Below are positions 55,892-64,000 of a stretch of 64,000 nt of DNA, piece after piece. The number at the start of each line of letters is the position of its first letter. The stretch's first letter is position 1. Both the position numbers and the translations under genes were made by a program. The notes under the pieces were generated by a model. That model did no database searches. It was not told where the DNA came from and saw only the letters and a program-made list of their open reading frames with translations. Source of the DNA: Cricetomys ansorgei (Eukaryota; Chordata; Mammalia; Rodentia; Nesomyidae); NCBI GenBank assembly GCA_026225945.1, contig JAMJFZ010000320.1:7445001-7509000 (forward strand), read 5' to 3'.

Positions 55892-57262
55892 GTAGAAGAG
55901 TTACTTAAAAGATGAAAATTAACTGATGAGTATCGTTTGGTATTTGACATTGCAGGGATTGAAATGGATTTACAATGTTGATCTGAATCAAAGGTCAACA
56001 GGCCAGAACATCCCGTGTGTGTATTACTGCATGGGGATAATCTTGCTCCTCAGCTGTACTTACCCTCTAATGACCTGAGGCCGCTATTTTGGACTAGAGG
56101 GAAGGATATCAAAACCCTGCTGATAACACCAACTAGCCTCTTCAAAGAGAAACTTCAATTTCTATGCCCACTGTCCTGGCCATGCTTGGCTTCTAGATGA
56201 GCCAGGTGGTACATGACAAATGAAAAGAATATCCATGCTAAATGCTTTCTGTCTTTATGACCTTGGTTCACAGCTGTTAACTATCCATCATCAGGTAAAT
56301 GAAGTCCAGCATTCATACCTGAGGTTTGAATTTTGGAAAGCCTTCACCAGAGAAGCAGGTTGAACTCTTCAGGCTGGGCAGCTGCAGACGTCTGTAATGC
56401 CCAGAAGCTTTCTCCCCTATCTTTCCCAGGCCTGGACCTTGACTTGTGTTGGGCACCCAGATTTTCTGGGAGGTGAGGATTACCCTTGGGTCACAGGAAA
56501 CAAGAAATCCTTCCTTCAACACCAAAACCCAGCAACTGCAATTTCATTCAAACTTGATTGTTCTCAGTCTCTTAGGCATGACTTTCCTGTGGGCAGAGAA
56601 AGCATCCATCACAGAACCCTGAGGAGTAGGTGTGCCTCATCTGTTTTGAGCAGCTACCTGATGCTAGATCCCCTCTAATGTTGCAGCTGGAAGAGGCTTT
56701 TAAGAGTCTCTAGCCCGGTTTTCCCTTTTGTCTTAGCTCCACTCATCATCTGTTTATGTAGCCCAAGTCCACAGCTATGCTATGTGTGGCCCAGTGAGTG
56801 CTCAGGAAGATGGTAGCCCTCAGCTCTGGGTGGATATCTCATGCTGTACTCCATTAGATGTTTTTCCATGCCCTGCTGGTCATAAGTATGTACATGTCTC
56901 ATCTCCACTTAGTACTAGAGGTTAAAACTGGTTTAGAACTCACAGAAAAGAAAGCTGCTGGTGGCGACTTCAAAGATTACCAGTTGTAATTATTGGAACC
57001 ATTGGCATGTTCTAAGGGTTTAGTTTATTCCCTTTCCTGGTGTTTTCTGCCTTTCAGCAAGGTTGTCAGGCTCCCCTTTCCCCACTGATAAACTCAATGG
57101 GGACTTGGGCATTCTCAACCAGTGTGATGAAGAGATGCTGCCAGATTGCCAGCAAGAAGGGGCTGGCAACTACAGCAGTTGTCCCCACATGGACTCTTAA
57201 TTAGGGAATTTGTTAATTACCTTCCTAGTTGATGCTCAGAATACTGCCATTGTATCTTTCAG

Positions 57263-57345
57263 ATTAACTTTTTCAAGAGAGGAGCAGAGGTGTTCTCCAA
57301 AAGTATGGGCGGTTTCTTATCATCCGTTACAGACATGGTTCAGAG
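57263..57345 (+). CDS. Appl2: Appl2 exon 9
   Basis: The 83-base exon between TATCTTTCAG and GTAATG encodes INFFKRGAEVFSKSMGGF then LSSVTDMVQ and two bases of a split Ser codon (to residue 234). It carries the end of the third BAR helix. Confidence 0.97.
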
Positions 57346-58447
57346 GTAATGCTGCTAGGCCATGAGTTTATCTTGTCTTCCCACTGAGTCAGCCTCTTTG
57401 GGAGGTGGGGGAAGGCTTCTGCCTTCAGAGGGCTAACTGAGCCCCAATACCCTGTAACCCTGAGACAGCCTTCACCCAGCAGGTCAGGTGCTCCCAGCAT
57501 GAGAACTCAGGGTACTTCCCATGGAGTCCAGGTGCTCATATTATCAGACTCACCTTTGTTGATGTTTAGGTGTCACATGCTGTGAGCCCATGAGTCCAGT
57601 GTAGATTAGCTTTCCCTCTTAAGTTAATAGTACCAACAACCAGAATTGCTCTGACTTTTCAGGACATTCTAGCTGTTGTATTTGTTCATAATAGACAAAC
57701 AAGATGCTAAGCCTTTGTTACTTCAGTGAGCTGTAATTCAGTCACTTTCCTCAGATGGTTGGGATGACTGCCCTGGCTCCTGCCTCTTCCCCCTTCTCCA
57801 GCGTCTATGATGAGAGCTCTGAGGGCCTCATGGAACACATATCCAGGCTAGTTTTCACCCTGGGCACAGATGCGTTGCTCTGAATACCTACCAAGACTTC
57901 CGTGTGTGTGCTGAGGGGGTGCTATAAGTTGAAGAGATGCAAAATGGAGGAGGAGGAGGAGGCAGGAAGGCTAGAGTTTAATGCCAGTCCAGGGCACATG
58001 AGATCCTGTTTCAGAACGTCTCACCAAAGGGGAAATAATGAATATGGAATGTCACTTCATGTGGGAAAATGAGAAAGTTTTCTTGAAGGTACTGCATTTC
58101 AGATAGCTTAGGGCAGCAGGAATTTGTTCAGGTATAAGTCCATCGAAGGCTCTGAGCATTCAGAGTGAACCCTGAAGATCCAATACCGAGCACTGAACTT
58201 CATGGCTGGGACAGGAAGCTGTGCTCTTCTGGAAAGCCAGTGCACTGGGCTTGCCCAGGTAACCAGCAGCAGGGAAGGGTATGGGTCAGACTTACAATGA
58301 TGCTAGAAAGCAATCTGCAGAATTCCACTTCACTTTCTTCGCTTGTAGTTGTTCGGTCCCTGGGGATATTAGAGGAAGGTACAGAGCATATCACTCTGAA
58401 GAGGGCCCAGGCTCTCTCATCTCTCCAGTTTGAAGCTTTTTATTAGT

Positions 58448-58583
58448 TTTGTATGCAGGGTCTCATTTTGTAGCTCTGGCTGTCCTGTAACTCACTAATA
58501 GACCAGGCTGGCCTCAAATTCACAAAGATCTGCCTGCCGCATCCTCCTGAGCGCTGGGAGGTGCGCGTCACTGCACCTGGCAG
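58448..58583 (-). mobile_element. B1 SINE, minus orientation
   Basis: TAGCTCTGGCTGTCCTGTAA, AGACCAGGCTGGCCTCAAAT and CTGAGCGCTGGGAGGTGCGC are reverse B1 wording. Confidence 0.88.
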
Positions 58584-58951
58584 AAAGCTGGTTTTCTTAG
58601 CACTTGAATTCTTGCCAGTGAGTAAGTGTCATCAGTGTTCTCAGGCCTGAGGATCTTCTGCTGCCACGCTCTATGCAAGGGCCAGCTCATCCGCATGCGG
58701 CCACAGGTACCATCTAGTGCTGGCTCTAAAGCTGGCACTAATTCCTGCAGGGGGACACAGGTACCCTAGGTGCTCACATGTTCTCAGGACCCGGCTCAGA
58801 CAAGGCAGCATGATTTCCAGCTACCCTGAAGAGCTAGGCTTTTTTTAAAAAAAATTCTTAACTCCATAGTGATATATTTCTGCCTTTTTTATCTTAGATC
58901 ATTCTAGAGTGTATGTATTGGGGGGGAGGACTTAAAAAATGGCCTACTTTG

Positions 58952-59107
58952 CTGGGCAGTGGTAGTGCATGCCTTTAATCCCAGCACTTGGGAGGCAGAG
59001 GCAGGTGGATCTCTGAGTTTGAAGCCAGCCTGGTCTATAGAGTTGAGTTCCAGGACAGCCCAGGCTGTTAGGTAGAGAAACCCTGTCTTCAAAACAAAAC
59101 AAAAAGA
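58952..59107 (+). mobile_element. B1 SINE, full length
   Basis: GCTGGGCAGTGGTAGTGCAT, TTTAATCCCAGCACTTGGGA, CCAGCCTGGTCTATAGAGTT and GAGAAACCCTGTCTTC give a whole B1 with an (AAAAC)n tail. Flanks CCTACTTTG (58,943-58,951) and CCCACTTTG (59,108-59,116) are its target duplication, eight of nine identical. Confidence 0.96.
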
Positions 59108-59409
59108 CCCACTTTGAAGAGGAACAATTGAAAGCAGCTACTTTTCTGTTTTTTTGGAGTCTCAGGAGCTTCTGTTTTGTTTAGAATTTTTGAGACTGTG
59201 TATATGGGGTTTGGGAGAACAAAGCAGCTACTAAAGCTTCACTGAATTGTGTGCCAAGTGTCACACTGGTGCACATAAGCACATCTCTGAGGAGACGATC
59301 CTCTTTCAAGAGGCTTCTGTTATCCACACAAGCTGGAGGACCTCAGTGGGGTCTGGCCACTCTGCCTCCTTTAGATTCTGTATTATGGTCTTCCTCTTAT
59401 TTTCTCTCT

Positions 59410-59523
59410 ACCTTGCATGGGCCCAAACCTTTAATCCCAGCACTTGGGAGGCAGAGGCAGGCGGATCTCTATGAGTTTGTGGCCAGCCTGGTTAGACCCT
59501 TGTCTTTCAAACAAACAAAAAAC
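59410..59523 (+). mobile_element. B1 SINE with internal deletion
   Basis: CCTTTAATCCCAGCACTTGG and GGCGGATCTCTATGAGTTTG are followed almost at once by CCAGCCTGGTTAGACCCTTG and a CAAACAAACAAAA tail. The second half of the B1 body is missing. Confidence 0.9.
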
Positions 59524-60403
59524 CTCCACCTCAGCAGTGAGTAGCAGGTTAAGCCAAGTGAGATTTGATCTATAGTGCAGTCCCACTATCTCAGAGGAGA
59601 AATACCTGGTCCATTCAAACGTCACCTAGATGAGCTGAGAGCTGGGTGGAATGACGAAACTGAGAAAGGGAAATTCCTGAAACGGGTCCCGTGACTTTGC
59701 TGCACACATCTGCCTAGCTTTTCCTCACCACTGCGGACCTGTCTTCTTGTGTAACCTCACGTGAAGTGGGATTCCTTATCTCTAGGTTGCATTCTCAGAT
59801 GTGTGGGCCGTCTGGGAATGTCTGTCCTAGAGTTTATAATCTACATCTGTCACCAGTAGGTGACAGTCCAGTGAGGCAAAAAGAGTAGCTTCTGTTACAA
59901 GCAAAAGTTCCAAGTTTTCTACACCTAAGTGTACATGTATGTGAAGCTAGGGCTGTCAAACCAGAACCTGGTCATTGGCTTCCTTAAGCAGTCCTTGACC
60001 AGTGGGCCAGCACCGTCTCAGGTCAGTTTATGACTCAAGCCTTGGTCTTGGCTTATTGTTGTACTTTGGTATTTCCTGGTCATTCCTATCTCTTGTAGCT
60101 CTCTCAAACCCTGAGCTAGGCAGTGTTGTGCCATTCCTTCCCTCCTTAGGGAACTTTGATAGGCTACCTGTGTGTGGACCCTGAGGACGGGCTCACAGAG
60201 CAGCTCCTAAGGTCTGCATCAGCAAATCTGAGTGTGGTACCCCAAACCAGTGTTGTTCTAGAATAATAGCTGTGGCTCCATGGGAAGCTGGTGGCTCCAT
60301 CTGTAAAGCAGGAAGCTTCCGTGAATGAAACAGGCCCTGCCATCTGTGGCTTAGTGGTGAGCTGGCCTATAGAGACTGACTGACCTGAAACCTTCTGTCT
60401 TAG

Positions 60404-60562
60404 CATTCAGGTGGAACTGGAAGCCGAGGCAGACAAGATGCGGGTATCCCAGCAAGAGTTGCTTTCAGTCGATGAATCTGTTTACACTCCAGACGTTGAT
60501 GTGGCCACAGCACAGATCAACAGGAACCTCATCCAGAAGGCTGGCTACCTCAATCTCAGAAA
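60404..60562 (+). CDS. Appl2: Appl2 exon 10
   Basis: The 159-base exon between GTCTTAG and GTGAGAA starts one base into phase 1 and encodes residues 235-287. It begins IQVELEAEADKMRVSQQELL and passes through VDESVYTPDVDVATAQINRN to AGYLNLR, then two bases of an Asn codon. It closes the BAR domain, gives the short BAR-PH linker and opens the first PH strand (AGYLNLR). Confidence 0.98.
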
Positions 60563-61739
60563 GTGAGAATGCCATACAGCCTTTTGTTGAACTCAGCTTT
60601 CCCTGGGAAGTAGCCCCAGAAGCTGTTTCTCAGGTGGCCAGTAAGGCCTGTGGATGTTAGTAACAAAGAATGAACTCCCACTCTTGCCTGACTTAGGAAG
60701 CTTCTGGGGCCCAAGTTCCAAGCTGCACTGAGACATGTCTGAAAACTGAGCTATAAGAACCTGCAGTCAGTGCCCTGATGGTCATTTAGTGTCACTCCAG
60801 GCATTGAGAGTTACAGCCCTTGGCTTCTGCTGACTGATGGGTAAGAGCAGTGCCCAGACACTCACGCTGATGCAGGAGCCAGGGTCAGTTACATCCCTCC
60901 AGATTAAATTATACCGGTCATGAGCATGTCTTTAAATGCTTTAAATGTCTATCTGGAATAAAGGATTGAAAGGTTTAACCGCTTCTAACACCCCAAGAGG
61001 CAGTGGCCGTCGGGTGTGGAGTCCATTGGTATTGGTGGCTGATTCCTGCCTGTGTGTGGGAAGCCTCCAGTGTTAGCAGTTGCCCCCTCCTTTTTCTTAA
61101 TAGAAATTATTGTGCCTTGCATGTACTTGCTAATTAGTAAATATTAAACCAAGTGTCTGTATCATTAGGCATATCTGAGGAAATTGCCAGCTCTTTTCTG
61201 TAGGTGGAACCTCTCCCAGGCTTGTCAGCCTGAGACTATAAGCTAAATGTCCCCATTAGTTCTTTTGGGAGGGAGGGGATGTTTTTGCCAAGAAGCTGCA
61301 TTTTCTTCTTGTATGCAGCCAAATGAGAATGACCTCCAGTTAGAGCCCCCCAGGATTGAGGAGAGGCAACATGAGCCTGGAGACTGGAAGAATCCGAACA
61401 GTTGAGTTCCGCATCCTAGGGAAATGAGACAGGTTTCCAGTGTCTAATTGTGATAGACAGATTCTCGTTAGGGCTGCTGGGTTTGGAAGCCAAGATGGCT
61501 GGCCACATAGGGAGTGAGGGGTAGGCATATGTGCCTGCATAACTGGCTTTGGTGCTGTCAGTTCTCAATATAGCACAGCCTAGTTTCCCGATGACTCAAG
61601 CTAAACTCTATTCCTGCCACTGCTCACAGAGTGAGTTTCAAAGTTTTGTTTTAATACATTTCTAAAAATACATTTCATGGCATGGAGGAGTCACTCCCAT
61701 GTCCTAGTGCTAATGGACCTTCACACACAATTCCCACAG
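60563..61739 (+). other. Appl2: Appl2 intron 10
   Basis: This 1.18-kb intron runs from GTGAGAA to TTCCCACAG. I see no standard repeat in it. Confidence 0.88.
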
Positions 61740-61928
61740 CAAGACGGGACTGGTCACCACCACCTGGGAGAGGCTGTACTTCTTCACCCAAGGCGGGAAC
61801 CTCATGTGCCAGCCCAGGGGAGCCGTGGCTGGAGGTTTGATTCAGGACCTGGACAACTGCTCTGTGATGGCGGTGGATTGTGAAGACCGACGATACTGCT
61901 TCCAGATCTCCACGCCCAGTGGCAAACC
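61740..61928 (+). CDS. Appl2: Appl2 exon 11
   Basis: The 189-base exon between CCCACAG and GTATGC encodes residues 288-350, including KTGLVTTTWERLYFFTQGGN, LMCQPRGAVAGGLIQDLDN and CSVMAVDCEDRRYCFQIS. It forms most of the PH-domain beta sandwich. The last codon (Pro) is split. This is the longest coding exon in the window. Confidence 0.98.
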
Positions 61929-63066
61929 GTATGCCTCATATCTTACTTGGGAGGACAGTGTAGGAACTGCTCTTAGTTAAGGCTGCTAGCTCTAGTTCCC
62001 ATGTGCCAGTCCTCCATGGGAGATGCCCCATTCCAGGTCTTGTTCTTCCAGAGAATGGTTTTCTATTCTCTAAACAAATGCAGCTAACCTGGATGGGATC
62101 CAGCTCACCTTATTTGGGAGCTCCGGTGAGGATCTGAATCTGTGTCTTGGGAAGAGATGACATATATGTATGGGACAGCAGAGCTCTGAGAAAGAAAGCT
62201 GTGACTCCTCTGTTTTCTAAGGGGCAAGGCTAAGGAGATCAGGAAACTGTTTAAGAAGTCCATTTTATATCCGGAATAGGAAGCGTGGGCAGTACATTCT
62301 GCTACAGATGTGTTATTTAACTTTGCTATCCCCACACCTTGGGACCTTTGGGATCCAAAGAGGTCGTACCTGAAATATAGTAGCCTGTAGTTGTCACAGT
62401 AACCACCCCAGTGGTTGTCCTCTCATGTAGCGTAGTGGTTTCAGTTTGTGTTTAGGGTTCCAAGTCCCAGGAAATAACCTCAGGCTTTGCCTGGAGGGTG
62501 ATGGTGGTAATGGGGGGAGCCTGTGGGCCATCCCTTCCCCAAGTTAGCAGAGCAGTTAGACACTGTCCTTCCTCCAACAATGGGCAATGGCTCAGATACC
62601 TGAATTCTAGTGGTCCTTTATAGTTCCTGAACACCCCCAGGGCCTAGGTCTCCTCAGATACAAAACAGATGGCATCTGTGTTCCCTCTGCCACAGACATA
62701 AGGAACAAAGGAATTGGTAAAGCAAAGCTCTTGAAAGAGCTCAGGCCATCATAAAGGTGCTAGGTCCTTCCTTGAACAAAGTTGGAGAAGGAGTGGGTTC
62801 TGTCCTAGTACCTCAGATCAACTAAGAAGAGCATCAAGACAGTCCTCACTGTAGACATAGGCTAGATGATCCAGGTCCAGCCTTCTCATGTAAGGATGAG
62901 AACGCTGAGGCCCAGAGATTTGATAGTGCACTGGTGGCACAGCCAGGCCAGCAATCCCATTTTCCTTCCATCCCAACATGCTGCTTTCCTGGTGCCAAGT
63001 TGTGATAATGAACATCCCTCAGTCCCTGAGACCTGGGAAGCACTGATGTATCTTATTTGTTTTCAG
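61929..63066 (+). other. Appl2: Appl2 intron 11
   Basis: This 1.14-kb intron runs from GTATGC to TTGTTTTCAG, with no recognised repeat. Confidence 0.88.
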
Positions 63067-63109
63067 GGGAATAATTCTCCAAGCAGAGAGCAGAAAGGAA
63101 TATGAAGAG
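63067..63109 (+). CDS. Appl2: Appl2 exon 12
   Basis: The 43-base exon between TTTTCAG and GTAAAG finishes the split Pro codon and encodes GIILQAESRKEYEE (to residue 365). It carries the last PH strand and the start of the C-terminal PH helix. Confidence 0.97.
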
Positions 63110-63188
63110 GTAAAGCTTTGTCTGTCTCACCTCTGTTCTCATATGGTGAGTAACTGGGATTCAGTAGTCTTTCTAATGTCCTCCACAG
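63110..63188 (+). other. Appl2: Appl2 intron 12 (79 bases)
   Basis: This very short intron runs from GTAAAG to CTCCACAG, close to the minimum length for mammalian splicing. Confidence 0.95.
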
Positions 63189-63245
63189 TGGATATGTGCA
63201 ATAAACAACATCTCCAGGCAGATCTACCTGACAGACAACCCAGAG
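63189..63245 (+). CDS. Appl2: Appl2 exon 13
   Basis: The 57-base exon between CTCCACAG and GTAATT encodes WICAINNISRQIYLTDNPE (residues 366-384). The leading Trp is the conserved one of the PH C-terminal helix. Confidence 0.97.
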
Positions 63246-63327
63246 GTAATTAGCAGCTGCCTGCACACCATCTGCAAGGTAGGCATCCCTTCCTGGACTG
63301 AGCGTGTCTCCTGTGGCTTGCATGTAG
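63246..63327 (+). other. Appl2: Appl2 intron 13 (82 bases)
   Basis: This very short intron runs from GTAATT to TGCATGTAG. A second possible donor, AAG|GTAGGC, lies inside it at 63,279. Confidence 0.95.
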
Positions 63328-63416
63328 GCAGTAGCCATCAAGTTGAATCAGACAGCTCTTCAGGCGGTGACTCCAATTACAAGCTTTGGGAAGAAACAAG
63401 AAAGCTCCTGCTCCAG
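63328..63416 (+). CDS. Appl2: Appl2 exon 14 (last exon in window)
   Basis: The 89-base exon between CATGTAG and GTAACT encodes AVAIKLNQTALQAVTPITSF plus GKKQESSCS (to residue 413), then two bases of a split codon. It begins the disordered linker between the PH and PTB domains. The gene goes on beyond the window. Confidence 0.97.
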
Positions 63417-64000
63417 GTAACTAAAGGACAAAGAAAAACAGCTTTTGTGGAGCCAAACTGTATTAGAAATTTGAAATGAGTTGTTCCTAAGCCTTACAAC
63501 CCCCCATGGATTCCATTGCACCCTGTATAACAGAAGTAATAGTTGTGGCCAGAAAAAGTAGTAATGTGCCCACATTCACAGTACAAATGAGGGGTGGAGC
63601 CAGTATTCAAACCTGATTGCAACATCCCTGTCCAAGTCCACTGGGCCAGACTCAGTAGTGCAAGACAGACATGTATCATTGTCCTTCCTGAACCTTCTGC
63701 TAGCATTACAGCACTGTAACTCTAATCACCTTCTGTGTGTCCATGCTACTAGCCAGGCCTTCACTGCAAGTCTATTAGTCATTTATTAGCATTGAGTATT
63801 TAGGCTGTCTTTCTGTTTGCTGTTTTGTTGGGGTAGGAGTGGAGGTTGAGATAGTATCATTCTATCACCAAGGCTGGCCTCAGAGTCCCAACAGTCCCCC
63901 TTGCCTCAGCCTCCCAAGTGCTGGAATTATAGGCATTCTCTACCATACCTGGGTTTTGCTGTTTTCATTAACTGAGAACCTTTTCATACATACAGCTTTT
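63417..64000 (+). other. Appl2: Appl2 intron 14, 5' part
   Basis: The intron starts GTAACT and is cut by the end of the window. It holds one reverse B1-like SINE and otherwise nothing that I recognise. Confidence 0.88.
63818..63955 (-). mobile_element. B1-like SINE, diverged, minus orientation
   Basis: CACCAAGGCTGGCCTCAGAG, CTTGCCTCAGCCTCCCAAGT and CTGGAATTATAGGCATTCTC follow reverse B1 order. Confidence 0.8.

Larger units (their letters stand above)
49534..57262 (+). other. Appl2: Appl2 intron 8
   Basis: This 7.7-kb intron ends TATCTTTCAG. It contains a decayed retrovirus in antisense, a B3 SINE and AT-rich simple sequence, listed separately. The parts at 49.95-51.50 kb and 55.90-57.26 kb look unique, with no gene or repeat that I recognise. 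Confidence 0.9.
57346..60403 (+). other. Appl2: Appl2 intron 9
   Basis: This 3.06-kb intron ends CTGTCTTAG. Three B1 elements are listed separately. A GGA-rich run sits at 57.94-57.97 kb. The parts at 57.35-58.44 kb and 59.53-60.40 kb hold nothing else that I recognise. Confidence 0.9.
18860..64000 (+). other. Appl2: Appl2 gene, 5' part (exons 1-14; 3' end outside window)
   Basis: APPL2 is an adaptor on Rab5-positive early endosomes. It dimerises and binds curved membranes through an N-terminal BAR domain, binds phosphoinositides through a PH domain, and uses a C-terminal PTB domain to bind receptors and signalling proteins (adiponectin, insulin, Akt and NuRD links are reported for the family). 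Fourteen coding exons can be joined by GT-AG introns without a stop. They give 413 residues plus two bases, about three fifths of the usual length near 660. The BAR domain is in exons 1-10 (about residues 3-268) and the PH domain in exons 10-13 (about 277-375). The PTB domain is not in the window. Wording such as LQDSPQ, SLLSVFEEDAGTLTDYTNQL and ALGKGDEEVISTLHYFSKVV separates it from its paralogue APPL1. The gene is intact as far as seen. Confidence 0.97.

Overview
This is nuclear DNA of a muroid rodent. It carries dense B1, B2, B3, B4 and ID SINEs, MaLR LTRs, rodent L1 pieces, class II (ERVK-type) endogenous retroviruses and long microsatellites, as mouse, rat and cricetid genomes do. Several residues of the one gene differ from the mouse protein as I remember it (for example Arg6, and Asp-Pro-Leu-Leu near the end of exon 8). 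A murid other than house mouse, or a cricetid (hamster, vole, deer mouse), is therefore my inference. There is no prokaryotic material and no sign of an undescribed gene system; most of the window is introns and repeats.

The only functional gene I can support is Appl2 on the + strand. It encodes an adaptor with BAR, PH and PTB domains that binds Rab5 on early endosomes. A TATA-less CpG island with ETS-like and GC-box motifs (about 18.6-19.15 kb) precedes exon 1. Fourteen coding exons follow, all with AG/GT borders and an unbroken frame (1,241 coding bases, 413 full codons). They give the whole BAR domain, the whole PH domain and the start of the linker. The PTB domain and the 3' end lie beyond base 64,000.

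The first 18.6 kb is upstream intergenic sequence. It holds LTR and SINE repeats, the 3' end of an old class II retrovirus (about 6.6-7.9 kb, minus strand), a processed Hnrnpk pseudogene (9.8-11.2 kb, minus strand), the 3' end of an L1 (11.3-12.2 kb, minus strand), and two MaLR LTRs (12.2 and 15.4 kb).

The introns hold the more unusual structures. Intron 2 has a short two-LTR provirus flanked by a perfect 6-bp target duplication. Intron 4 has a 21-unit minisatellite grown out of the tail of a B3 SINE. Intron 8 has a second member of the same LTR family that keeps decayed gag, protease and polymerase remnants. Both proviruses lie antisense to Appl2. SINE boundaries are by eye and good to about 10-20 bases; repeat family names are recognised from memory, not from a database search.
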